NCBI GenBank assembly: GCA_015065935.1
Contig: SVPI01000010.1
Span: 1 to 55,362, forward strand
DNA from: Oscillospiraceae bacterium
GTDB taxonomy: Bacteria; Bacillota; Clostridia; Oscillospirales; Acutalibacteraceae
Direction of reading: 5' to 3'
DNA: 55,362 nt
The position numbers were made by a program, and so were the translations under genes. Every line of letters begins with the position of its first letter. The stretch's first letter is position 1. The notes under the pieces are model-generated. The model had not been told where the DNA came from. It did not search any database and worked only from the letters and a program-made list of their open reading frames with translations. Below, one piece after another: positions 18,308-26,363 of the stretch.

Positions 18308-20506
18308 TAATGTGAATTCAGTGCAAAGGGAGGAAGAACTATCGTGTCCCATCCAAAGGGTGAAACTGCCGGGCTCAACAACATATTTCATTTTTGCGTT
18401 GTAAAATCCGAGGGTGTTTTTATCAACCTCGATAGTAACTTGTTTTTCTTCGCCGGCTTTAAGTTCAACCTTCTTAAATCCTTTGAGTTCTTTAACAGGG
18501 CGAACTAAGCTTGCTACCTTATCACGAACATAAAGCTGAACCGTTTCGGTGCCATTAACCGTGCCTGTGTTTTTAACCGAAACTGTGGCAATGATTTTAT
18601 CACCGAGAACCCGAACCTTTAAATCGCTGTAATCATATTCGGTGTAGGAAAGTCCGAAACCAAAGGGGAAAACAGGCTCAACAGGGATATCATAATATTT
18701 ACATGAGTGTTGCACTGCCGAAGCGGGGCGACCCGTGGGCACGTGGTTATAATAAAGGGGACACTGACCTGTATGGCGGGGGAAGGTAGTAGTTAGGCGA
18801 CCTGTGGGGTTATAATCGCCGAATAAAACCTTTGTAACGGCGTTTCCGGCTTCGTTTCCAAGATGCCAGGCTTCAACAATGGCATCGGCAGTGTCGTTTA
18901 GTTCTTCAATGGCAAGGGGTCTGCCGTTAAAGAGAACCGAAACCAGAGGCTTTCCTGCTGCTTTTATAAGTTTTGCTGCCTCATTTTGTCTGCCGTGAAG
19001 CCCAATATCAGCAAGGGAGGAGGCTTCGCCACTCATATCCTTTGTTTCGCCCATTGCGGCAATAACAACATCCGCATCAGCGATTGCTTTTAAAATTGCG
19101 TCGCCATCAAATTCTCCACTAACATTAAAGCCGCGCTCATAGATTATCTCACAGCCTTGATTTTTAAGACCATCAAGAAGGGAAACACAGTCCTCTGCCT
19201 GACCCATTGCGGCCCAGGTTCCAAGCATATCGGAACGGCTTTCGGCAAGCTCGCCAATAACAGCAATTTTTGCTTTTTTACTTAGAGGCAGAACGCCGTT
19301 GTTTTTAAGTAAAACAATGCTCTTAAGGGCAGCATCAAGGGCTGCGGCTCGGTGTTCCTTACAAAGCAGTACCTTTTCGGGGAGTGCTTCATCAACAAAG
19401 GGATGGTCAAATAGTCCTGCGGCGAATTTAATGCGTAAAACATTTCTTACAGCCTTGTCAAGGGTTTCGGTTGAAACTTTACCGGCTAAAACAAGGTCTT
19501 TTAGATTTTCAATAAAACACTTTGAATGCATATCCATATCAAGACCTGCATTGATAGTTTCCATTGCCGCATCAGCGCGGGTTTCAACATTTCCGTGAAG
19601 CAGGCATTCCGAAACGGCGCAGGAATCGCTGACAACCATTCCGTCATAATCCCACATATTTCTTAATACTTCATTATAAAGATAGGGGTTAGTTGTGCAG
19701 GGAATACCGTTAATGTCGTTAAAGGCGCCCATTATTGTTGCAACGCCTGCATCAACCGCCGCCTTAAAGGGAGGCATATAGGTATCCCAAAGGGTTTGCA
19801 GGCTCATATTAGCGCTGTTATAATCTCTGCCGCCCTCGGCTGCACCGTAGGCTGCGAAATGCTTTGCACAAGCCACAATTCTATCGGGTGCGGATAAATC
19901 CTTACCCTGGAATCCGCGCACCTTTGCGGCGGCAAAACGGGAGGTTAAATATGTATCCTCGCCTGCGCCTTCGGCAATTCTGCCCCAGCGGGCATCGCGG
20001 GCAATGTCAACCATCGGTGCAAAGGTCCAGTTAATTCCCATTGAGGCTGTTTCTCTGGCGGCAATTTCGGCAGATTTTTCATAAACCTCATCATCCCAGG
20101 CACAGGATTCTGCTAAAGGAATAGGGAAAATGGTGCGCAGTCCGTGAACAACATCAAGACCAATTAAAAGAGGGATACCAAGGCGGGATTCTTCAGTGGC
20201 AATTTTTTGGAATCGGTTAACCTTTTTAACATCTCTGATGCTTAAAAAAGAGCCGATTTTGCCCTCTCTTATGTCATCCTCGCGGTCATCCCATTTCATT
20301 TCGGAAACTTCGGCTTCAAACTCCTCTTTAGTTATGCGGCCTGCTTCAAGCATTTGCTTTTTTTCTTTAAGAGAAATTTCAAAGCCACCAAGAGGGGAGG
20401 GGCCCAGCTGATTTAACTGACCGATTTTTTCATCCAGGGTCATTTTGTTAATAAGCTCGGTAATTTTTTCTTCAATTTCTAACTTTTTAAGCGGATATTT
20501 ACTCAT
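18305..20506 (-). CDS. Glycoside hydrolase family 3 beta-glucosidase (BglX-like)
   Basis: Retaining exo-acting beta-glycosidase; glucosides or xylosides are likely substrates. 733 residues. An N-terminal (beta/alpha)8 domain carries the nucleophile Asp in GMVVSDSCAVSE. It is followed by the alpha/beta sandwich domain (IVLLKNNGVLPLSKKAKIAVIG) and a C-terminal fibronectin-III-like domain. No signal peptide is seen, so it probably cleaves imported oligosaccharides in the cytoplasm. The start chosen is ATG at 20506 (MSKYPLKK) with GGGAG ten bases upstream; an in-frame TTG at 20515 is less likely. It is transcribed alone from its own promoter. Confidence 0.93.
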   Translation of the reverse strand: MSKYPLKKLEIEEKITELINKMTLDEKIGQLNQLGPSPLGGFEISLKEKKQMLEAGRITKEEFEAEVSEMKWDDREDDIREGKIGSFLSIRDVKKVNRFQKIATEESRLGIPLLIGLDVVHGLRTIFPIPLAESCAWDDEVYEKSAEIAARETASMGINWTFAPMVDIARDARWGRIAEGAGEDTYLTSRFAAAKVRGFQGKDLSAPDRIVACAKHFAAYGAAEGGRDYNSANMSLQTLWDTYMPPFKAAVDAGVATIMGAFNDINGIPCTTNPYLYNEVLRNMWDYDGMVVSDSCAVSECLLHGNVETRADAAMETINAGLDMDMHSKCFIENLKDLVLAGKVSTETLDKAVRNVLRIKFAAGLFDHPFVDEALPEKVLLCKEHRAAALDAALKSIVLLKNNGVLPLSKKAKIAVIGELAESRSDMLGTWAAMGQAEDCVSLLDGLKNQGCEIIYERGFNVSGEFDGDAILKAIADADVVIAAMGETKDMSGEASSLADIGLHGRQNEAAKLIKAAGKPLVSVLFNGRPLAIEELNDTADAIVEAWHLGNEAGNAVTKVLFGDYNPTGRLTTTFPRHTGQCPLYYNHVPTGRPASAVQHSCKYYDIPVEPVFPFGFGLSYTEYDYSDLKVRVLGDKIIATVSVKNTGTVNGTETVQLYVRDKVASLVRPVKELKGFKKVELKAGEEKQVTIEVDKNTLGFYNAKMKYVVEPGSFTLWMGHDSSSSLCTEFTL

Positions 20507-20551
20507 AAAAATCAATCTCCCTTTGGTGGCAAAAGTTTACATTTTGAGTTT

Positions 20552-20579
20552 ACTATAACATTTTTAATAAATCAAGCAA
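20552..20579 (-). promoter_or_regulatory. Promoter of the GH3 gene
   Basis: On the minus strand: TTGCTT (20574-20579), a 16-base spacer, and TATAGT (20552-20557) with an extended TG. Confidence 0.65.
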
Positions 20580-20606
20580 TTTATAAGAAAAAGTGTACAT
20601 TTTTTA

Positions 20607-20635
20607 TTGAGTTATTTGGCTCAATGTTTTATAAT
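20607..20635 (+). promoter_or_regulatory. Promoter of the SDR-nitroreductase pair
   Basis: TTGAGT (20607-20612), 17 bases, TATAAT (20630-20635). A small TTGAG/CTCAA inverted repeat (20607-20624) overlaps the -35 region and could be an operator. Confidence 0.65.
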
Positions 20636-20657
20636 AATTTAGAAAGAGGGTGCTTTT

Positions 20658-21551
20658 ATGAAAAGAGAAAAATGGTTGTTAAAAAACACCCGCTCTCTTT
20701 CGGGAAAAACTGTAGCGGTAACAGGGACAACAGGCGGCATTGGCAAAGAATTGTGCTGTTATTTAGCGCAGCTCGGCGCTAATCTTATCCTACTTGACCG
20801 CAATCCGAATTTGAGCCAAGCGTTCAGCCAAGAGCTTAAATGCAAATTTCCCAATATAGATATTAAATGCATAAATGTTAATCTTGAGGATTTTGATTCC
20901 GTTAAAGCCGCAACCGAAAGTTTAAAAAAAGAAAACATAGATATATTTATCCATAATGCAGGCGCCTATAGTATTCCGAGGAAAACCTGCAAAACAGGCT
21001 TTGATAATGTGTTTCAGATTAACTTTTTGTCACCTTATTATATAATAAGACAGCTTTTGCCACAGCTTAGTAGCAAAAACGGTAGAGTTGTTGCAGTTTC
21101 CAGCATTGCTCATAACTATTCTAAAATTGATGCGCAGGATATAGATTTTAAAACGCGAAAAAAGTCATCACTGGTTTACGGTAATGCAAAGCGGTTTTTA
21201 ACATTTTCGCTATTTGAACTTTTTGAAAAGGAAAAAAATGTGTCGCTGTCCATTGCCCATCCGGGCATCAGCTTTACAAAAATAACAAATCACTATCCTA
21301 AACTGATTTTCGCTCTTATAAAGCATCCTATGAAACTGATTTTTATGAAACCGAAAAAAGCCTGCCTTTCGGTGCTTAAAGGTGTTTTTACCCCCTGCGG
21401 TTATCATTGCTGGATAGGACCAAGGCTTTTTGATATTTGGGGAATACCAAAACTTAAAAAGCTTAACACCTGCACAAAATCCGAAAGCAACGTTATCGGT
21501 AAAATTGCCGATAAAATATATAACGACTTATTAAACTCCCTGGAGGAATAA
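20658..21551 (+). CDS. Short-chain dehydrogenase/reductase family protein
   Basis: NAD(P)-dependent oxidoreductase of the Rossmann-fold SDR class, 297 residues. The cofactor loop is VTGTTGGIGKEL (TGxxxGxG), followed by NAG in IFIHNAGAY. The catalytic Ser is in VAVSSIAHN and the YxxxK pair in VYGNAKRF. The extended C-terminal part resembles the retinol-dehydrogenase-like SDR group. The substrate is unknown. It overlaps the translation signals of the next gene (one base between stop and ATG), so the two are co-expressed. Confidence 0.85.
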   Translation: MKREKWLLKNTRSLSGKTVAVTGTTGGIGKELCCYLAQLGANLILLDRNPNLSQAFSQELKCKFPNIDIKCINVNLEDFDSVKAATESLKKENIDIFIHNAGAYSIPRKTCKTGFDNVFQINFLSPYYIIRQLLPQLSSKNGRVVAVSSIAHNYSKIDAQDIDFKTRKKSSLVYGNAKRFLTFSLFELFEKEKNVSLSIAHPGISFTKITNHYPKLIFALIKHPMKLIFMKPKKACLSVLKGVFTPCGYHCWIGPRLFDIWGIPKLKKLNTCTKSESNVIGKIADKIYNDLLNSLEE

Positions 21552-21552
21552 A

Positions 21553-22089
21553 ATGAATTTTTCTGAAATCGCCCAAAACCGACAGTCCTGTCGAAATTAT
21601 GATGCAAAAAAAGCAGTTGAACAGGAAAAGCTTGATAAAATTTTGGAAACGGCGAGGCTGTCGCCCTCAGCCTGCAACGGTCAACCATATTTAATAACCG
21701 TTTGTAAAGGCGATGCGGCCAAAGAGGTTGCAAAGGCCACCATGGGAATGGGTATGAACAAGTTTGCCGCCGATGCTCCCATAATGCTTGTTATTTCCGA
21801 AATGCCTTATGTTAAATCCGCCGCCCTTGGTTCAAAGCTAAAACATAATGATTACCGTTCTATTGACATTGGCATTTTATCTGCCTATATAACTGCCGAG
21901 GCAACGGTGCAAAATCTCGGCACCTGTATTCTCGGCTGGTTTGATAATAACAAAATTCGCCAAATTTGCTCTTTAGAAGGCGATGCCAGATTAGTAATAA
22001 CTTTAGGCTACCCACACGAACAAGACAGTTTACGCGCCAAAAAACGCAAGGATTTAAGTGAACTGGTAAAATTTAAGGAAGAGCTATAA
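21553..22089 (+). CDS. Nitroreductase-family FMN oxidoreductase
   Basis: 178 residues. The N-terminal NRQSCRNYDAKK and ARLSPSACNGQPY are the FMN-phosphate-binding features of the nitroreductase family. The helix ITAEATVQNLGTCILGWFD fits the dimer/active-site region. It probably uses NAD(P)H to reduce a quinone-, flavin- or nitro-type acceptor; the natural substrate is unknown. It is translated right after the SDR gene and ends at a terminator. Confidence 0.88.
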   Translation: MNFSEIAQNRQSCRNYDAKKAVEQEKLDKILETARLSPSACNGQPYLITVCKGDAAKEVAKATMGMGMNKFAADAPIMLVISEMPYVKSAALGSKLKHNDYRSIDIGILSAYITAEATVQNLGTCILGWFDNNKIRQICSLEGDARLVITLGYPHEQDSLRAKKRKDLSELVKFKEEL

Positions 22090-22100
22090 TTCGCTATCAT

Positions 22101-22128
22101 AAAACACCTGAATTTTCGGGTGTTTTTC
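22101..22128 (+). terminator. Intrinsic terminator after the nitroreductase gene
   Basis: AAAACACCTGA-attt-TCGGGTGTTTT hairpin ending in a T run. Confidence 0.85.
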
Positions 22129-22151
22129 CTTTTAAATCGAAATAAATACCG

Positions 22152-22168
22152 AACACTTTAAAACACTT
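22152..22168 (+). repeat. Two AACACTT direct repeats upstream of the LytTR gene
   Basis: AACACTT occurs at 22152-22158 and 22162-22168, ten bases apart (one helical turn), about 60 bp upstream of the LytTR regulator. It could be an autoregulatory site. No family consensus was matched. Confidence 0.3.
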
Positions 22169-22217
22169 GAAATTATTTTTTGAAAAAATTATTATAAAAC
22201 TTGCAAGGAGGTAAATT

Positions 22218-22646
22218 ATGAAAATCCAAATTTTTATCGATAAAAACAGGGAAGAGCAGGTCATTGTTTATGCTAAGGAGAGAAACGAGCTTGTAGAAAA
22301 AATTGAAAGCCTGGTAAAGGGCGATGATAAGCTTATCGGTTTTAAGGAAAGGGAAATGATTCCCATTTCGCAACAGGAAATTTATTGCTTTGTTGCAGAA
22401 GAAAACAAAATTTTTGCAATAACCGAAAATGACAGCTTTCAGCTTAAATGCAGGCTCTATGAGTTGGAAAAGCAGCTGCCGGAGGATTTTATTAAAATTA
22501 ACAAATCTTGCATTGCTAATTTAAAAAAGATTAAAAAATTCAGCGCTGCCTTTTCGGGTTCCTTGCAGGTTGTTTTTAAAAACGGACGCACCGATTATGT
22601 CTCCCGAAGAAATTTAAAAAACGTTAAAGAAAGGTTAGGTATTTAA
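22218..22646 (+). CDS. LytTR-domain DNA-binding regulator
   Basis: 142-residue transcriptional regulator without a receiver domain. The C-terminal half (about 45-142) is the LytTR fold, recognisable from FAITENDSFQLKCRLYELE, FIKINKSCIANLKKI and RTDYVSRRNLKNVK. The N-terminal 45 residues form a short alpha/beta lead. It is preceded by AAGGAGG. It lies one base from a DUF3021 membrane protein. This LytTR-DUF3021 pair is common in Firmicutes and is thought to form a small membrane-linked regulatory module. Confidence 0.9.
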   Translation: MKIQIFIDKNREEQVIVYAKERNELVEKIESLVKGDDKLIGFKEREMIPISQQEIYCFVAEENKIFAITENDSFQLKCRLYELEKQLPEDFIKINKSCIANLKKIKKFSAAFSGSLQVVFKNGRTDYVSRRNLKNVKERLGI

Positions 22647-22647
22647 A

Positions 22648-23064
22648 ATGAATGTTTATTTGAAAAAGTTTTTATTAAGAGGCCTTGCTTTTGGCGGCTT
22701 CGGTCCTATAATTCTTGGTATTATTTATGCTGTTTTGCAGAAAACGGTTGAAGGTTTTACACTAACAGGAAGTGAGGTGCTTTTAGGTGTTGTTTCAACC
22801 TATATTTTAGCCTTTGTTCAGGCGGGGGCAAGTGTCTTTAACCAAATTGAGGAATGGCCTGTTACCAAATCCCTTCTTTGCCATTTTTCGCTTATTTATG
22901 TTGCCTATTCGCTCTGCTACGTTTTTAACACATGGATTCCCTTTGTGCCGGAAGTGCTCGCTATCTTTACTACAATTTTTATTGTGGCATATTTTGTAAT
23001 TTGGTTTACGGTTTATCTTTGTGTAAAGGCGACAAGCAAAAAAATTAACGAAAAGCTAAAATAA
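22648..23064 (+). CDS. DUF3021-family integral membrane protein
   Basis: 138 residues with four hydrophobic segments, near residues 12-30, 41-60, 72-93 and 100-125, and a lysine-rich tail. It matches in size and context the DUF3021 proteins that follow LytTR regulators. It may act as an anti-activator or membrane sensor for the regulator; that role is inferred from context. It is translationally linked to the preceding gene and ends at a terminator. Confidence 0.8.
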   Translation: MNVYLKKFLLRGLAFGGFGPIILGIIYAVLQKTVEGFTLTGSEVLLGVVSTYILAFVQAGASVFNQIEEWPVTKSLLCHFSLIYVAYSLCYVFNTWIPFVPEVLAIFTTIFIVAYFVIWFTVYLCVKATSKKINEKLK

Positions 23065-23067
23065 AGC

Positions 23068-23095
23068 AAAGCGCTCAAATTTGAGCGCTTTTTTT
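23068..23095 (+). terminator. Intrinsic terminator after the LytTR-DUF3021 pair
   Basis: The perfect palindrome AAAGCGCTCAAATTTGAGCGCTTT is followed by Ts. Confidence 0.88.
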
Positions 23096-23107
23096 ATTAA
23101 ATGTCAA

Positions 23108-23136
23108 TTGAACTTTAATTTGCTCGGTGGTATAAT
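23108..23136 (+). promoter_or_regulatory. Promoter of nrdG
   Basis: TTGAAC (23108-23113), 17 bases, TATAAT (23131-23136). Confidence 0.7.
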
Positions 23137-23169
23137 AAATGTAATTACAAATTATTTAAGGAGTTACTT

Positions 23170-23862
23170 ATGAATTTTTCAGGTTTTCAGAAACTTACCT
23201 TGCTTGATTTCCCGGGACACGTTGCCTGCACTTTGTTTTCTCACGGTTGTAATTTCCGTTGCCCTTATTGCCATAATGCTATGCTTGTGACCGAGGAAAA
23301 ATCGGGGGATGTTTTTTCAGATGAGGAGATTCTTTCTTATCTTAAAAAAAGAAAGGGCATTCTTGATGGAGTTTGCTTTACAGGCGGCGAGCCTTTAATT
23401 CAAAAAGAGCTGCCTGATTTTATTCGTAAGGTCAAGGAACTGGGATTTCTTGTAAAACTTGATACCAACGGCAGCTTTCCCGAAAGACTTAAAGAGCTTG
23501 TAAACGAAGGCCTTATTGACTATGTTGCAATGGATATAAAAAATTCCCTCGCTAGATATGGCGAAACTATTGATATTAAAAACTTTTCCACCGAAAATGT
23601 TGAACAAAGTATTGATTTTTTAATTGGTAGCTCTATCGATTTTGAGTTCCGTACTACAATTGTGGCGGAATACCATACTATACAAGATATAGAGGACATC
23701 GCAAAAAGAATTAAGGGCGCTAAAAAATATTTTTTGCAAAATTTTGTCGATTCAGGCAATTTAATTGGCGAAAATTTACACGCTGTAAGCCGCGAAACCC
23801 TTGATGAAATGCGGAAAACAGCTCAAAAACACCTACAAAATGTAGAGGTTCGCGGTATTTAA
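23170..23862 (+). CDS. nrdG: Anaerobic ribonucleotide reductase activating protein (radical SAM)
   Basis: Radical-SAM activase that installs the glycyl radical on NrdD. 230 residues. The cluster motif is CNFRCPYC (C-x3-C-x2-C), preceded by LLDFPGHVACTLFSHG. The SAM-binding GGE appears in CFTGGEPLIQ. The length and N-terminal sequence match the longer NrdG subgroup seen with Clostridial NrdD rather than the 150-residue E. coli form. nrdD follows 116 bases downstream with its own promoter, so the two need not be strictly co-transcribed. Confidence 0.92.
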   Translation: MNFSGFQKLTLLDFPGHVACTLFSHGCNFRCPYCHNAMLVTEEKSGDVFSDEEILSYLKKRKGILDGVCFTGGEPLIQKELPDFIRKVKELGFLVKLDTNGSFPERLKELVNEGLIDYVAMDIKNSLARYGETIDIKNFSTENVEQSIDFLIGSSIDFEFRTTIVAEYHTIQDIEDIAKRIKGAKKYFLQNFVDSGNLIGENLHAVSRETLDEMRKTAQKHLQNVEVRGI

Positions 23863-23866
23863 AAAA

Positions 23867-23882
23867 ACACAATATCTAGTAT
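23867..23882 (+). promoter_or_regulatory. NrdR box 1 upstream of nrdD
   Basis: acacaatatctagtat matches the NrdR consensus acaCwAtAtaTwgtgt at 14 of 16 positions, just upstream of the -35 element. NrdR is the ATP/dATP-sensing repressor of ribonucleotide reductase genes. Confidence 0.75.
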
Positions 23883-23891
23883 TTTTTACTA

Positions 23892-23920
23892 TTGACAAAC
23901 CTATATATGTGTGTTACAAT
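23892..23920 (+). promoter_or_regulatory. Promoter of nrdD
   Basis: TTGACA (23892-23897), 17 bases, TACAAT (23915-23920) with an extended TG. The spacer holds the second, weaker NrdR box. Confidence 0.8.
23898..23913 (+). promoter_or_regulatory. Probable NrdR box 2, inside the nrdD promoter spacer
   Basis: The core CTATATAT lines up with the conserved centre of the NrdR box. Its centre is 31 bp from that of box 1, the spacing known for paired NrdR boxes. The outer positions match poorly. Confidence 0.5.
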
Positions 23921-23978
23921 TGCTTCGACGCCATAAAAAAAGGTAAAAAATTAAAGAAAAATGAGGGAGGAAAAAGTC

Positions 23979-26351
23979 ATGTATAAGGTAATTAAACGTG
24001 ACGGAAAAGTTGTTGATTTTGATTTAAGCAAAATCAGTACCGCTATTACACAGGCTTTCGAAGCATGCCAAATTGAATTCCACAGTGATGTTGTTGATTT
24101 CTTGGCTCTTAAAGTAACTGCAGAATTTGCACCAAAGGTTGAGGACCAGAAAATCTCTGTTGAACATATTCAGGACAGCGTTGAATCTGTTCTTATTAAG
24201 GCTGGCTATAGCGATGTTGCTAAGGCTTACATTATTTACAGACGCCAAAGAGAAAAAATCCGTAACCTTAATGCAACAATGGTTGACTATAAAACCATCG
24301 TTGATAACTATCTTAACATTAACGACTGGCGCGTTAAGGAGAACTCCACCGTTACCTATTCGGTAGGTGGCTTAATTCTCAGTAACTCCGGTGCTGTTAC
24401 TGCTAACTATTGGCTTTCTGAAATTTATGATGATGAAATCGGCAACGCTCACAGAAATGCTGATATCCATCTCCACGACCTTTCCATGCTTACCGGTTAC
24501 TGTGCAGGTTGGTCATTAAAACAGCTTATTCAGGAAGGCCTCGGTGGCGTTCCCGGCAAGATTACATCTGCCCCCGCAAGCCATCTTTCTACCCTTTGTA
24601 ATCAGATGGTAAACTTCCTTGGCATTATGCAGAATGAATGGGCAGGCGCTCAGGCATTCTCATCCTTTGATACCTATCTTGCACCTTTTGTTAAGGTTGA
24701 TAACCTTACCCAAAAAGAGGTTAAGCAGTGCATTCAGTCCTTCGTTTACGGCGTTAACACACCTTCTCGTTGGGGTACCCAGGCGCCTTTCTCTAACATT
24801 ACTCTTGACTGGGTTGTACCGAATGACCTTGCCGAGCTTAACTGTATTGTTGGCGGTAAAGAGGTTGACTTCAAGTATAAAGACTGTCAAAAAGAAATGG
24901 ATATGGTTAATAAGGCCTTCATTGAAATTATGATTGAGGGCGATGCTAACGGCCGTGGCTTCCAGTATCCCATTCCTACCTATTCCATTACCCAAAATTT
25001 TGACTGGTCTGATACCGAGAATAACAGACTTTTATTTGAGATGACCGCTAAATACGGCACTCCTTATTTCTCTAACTATATTAACTCCGATATGGAGCCC
25101 TCTGATGTTCGCTCAATGTGCTGCAGACTTCGCCTTGACCTTCGCGAGCTTCGCAAAAAGTCCGGCGGCTTCTTCGGCAGCGGCGAGTCCACCGGTTCTA
25201 TCGGTGTTGTAACCATCAACATTCCCAGAATCGCTTATCTTGCTGAAAACGAGACCGATTTCTATGCCCGTCTTGACCATATGATGGACATTGCCGCTCG
25301 ATCTCTGCGCGTTAAGCGTACTGTTATCACAAAGCTTCTTGACGCAGGTCTTTATCCTTACACCAAGCGTTACCTCGGCTCCTTTGATAACCACTTCTCA
25401 ACCATCGGCCTTGTAGGTATGAACGAAGCCTGCCTTAATGCTAAGTGGATTCGCGCCGACCTTACAAACGAGCGTGCTCAGGAGTTCACAAAGAACGTTC
25501 TCAACCACATGCGAGACAGACTCTCTGACTACCAGGTTGAGTACGGCGACCTCTATAACCTTGAGGCAACACCTGCTGAGTCTACCGCTTTCCGTCTTGC
25601 AAAGCACGACCTTAAGCATTATCCCGACATTATTACTGCAGCAAAATCCTGCGATGACACTCCTTACTACACCAACAGTTCACACCTTCCTGTTGGCTAC
25701 ACCGAGGATATTTTCACTGCTCTTGACATTCAGGATGAGCTTCAGACCCTTTACACCTCAGGTACTGTTTTCCACGCTTTCCTTGGCGAAAAACTGCCTG
25801 ACTGGAAGGCTGCGGCTGACCTTGTAAGAAAGATTGCAGAAAACTACAAGCTTCCTTACTACACTATGTCTCCCACATATTCCGTTTGTAAGAACCACGG
25901 TTATATTTCCGGTGAGGAATACACCTGTCCTGATTGCGGCAACGCAACCGAGGTTTACAGCCGTATTACCGGTTACTATCGTCCTGTTCAAAACTGGAAT
26001 GATGGTAAGTCTCAGGAATATAAGGACCGCAAGGTTTATGATATTGGAAATTCCAAGCTTAACAAAGAGCCTAAGGCTGAAGAGGTTGAGGAAGCTCCTG
26101 CTTGCAATTGCTGTGAGGCAGTTAAAGATGGTGTTTATCTTTTCACCACCGCAACCTGCCCCAACTGCAAAATTGCTTGCTCCCTTCTTGATAAAGAGGG
26201 CGTAGCCTATGAAAAGCTTCTTGCAAACGAGAATGCAGAGCTTGCAACCGCTCTCGGCATTAAGCAGGCTCCCACTCTTGTTGTTATCAAGAATGGCGAG
26301 GCTACAAAATACGGCGGCGTTTCCGACATTAAGAAGTTTCTTCAGGCTTAA
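23979..26351 (+). CDS. nrdD: Anaerobic (class III) ribonucleoside-triphosphate reductase with fused C-terminal glutaredoxin-like domain
   Basis: Oxygen-sensitive glycyl-radical enzyme that makes dNTPs from NTPs. An N-terminal ATP-cone (about 1-95, MYKVIKRDGKVVDF) gives allosteric control. The catalytic barrel follows. A zinc site lies in CKNHG and CPDCG. The glycyl-radical motif RITGYYRPVQNWNDGK puts the radical Gly near residue 665. Beyond the normal end there is a CNCC motif and a domain from about residue 717 with CPNC and a cis-Pro-type APTLVV segment, typical of a glutaredoxin/thioredoxin fold. trxB follows directly. This suggests NADPH-TrxB-disulfide reduction rather than formate. The start is ATG at 23979 after GGGAGG; the ATG at 23961 overlaps that site. 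790 residues. Confidence 0.93.
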   Translation: MYKVIKRDGKVVDFDLSKISTAITQAFEACQIEFHSDVVDFLALKVTAEFAPKVEDQKISVEHIQDSVESVLIKAGYSDVAKAYIIYRRQREKIRNLNATMVDYKTIVDNYLNINDWRVKENSTVTYSVGGLILSNSGAVTANYWLSEIYDDEIGNAHRNADIHLHDLSMLTGYCAGWSLKQLIQEGLGGVPGKITSAPASHLSTLCNQMVNFLGIMQNEWAGAQAFSSFDTYLAPFVKVDNLTQKEVKQCIQSFVYGVNTPSRWGTQAPFSNITLDWVVPNDLAELNCIVGGKEVDFKYKDCQKEMDMVNKAFIEIMIEGDANGRGFQYPIPTYSITQNFDWSDTENNRLLFEMTAKYGTPYFSNYINSDMEPSDVRSMCCRLRLDLRELRKKSGGFFGSGESTGSIGVVTINIPRIAYLAENETDFYARLDHMMDIAARSLRVKRTVITKLLDAGLYPYTKRYLGSFDNHFSTIGLVGMNEACLNAKWIRADLTNERAQEFTKNVLNHMRDRLSDYQVEYGDLYNLEATPAESTAFRLAKHDLKHYPDIITAAKSCDDTPYYTNSSHLPVGYTEDIFTALDIQDELQTLYTSGTVFHAFLGEKLPDWKAAADLVRKIAENYKLPYYTMSPTYSVCKNHGYISGEEYTCPDCGNATEVYSRITGYYRPVQNWNDGKSQEYKDRKVYDIGNSKLNKEPKAEEVEEAPACNCCEAVKDGVYLFTTATCPNCKIACSLLDKEGVAYEKLLANENAELATALGIKQAPTLVVIKNGEATKYGGVSDIKKFLQA

Positions 26352-26363
26352 GGAAAACGAAAA

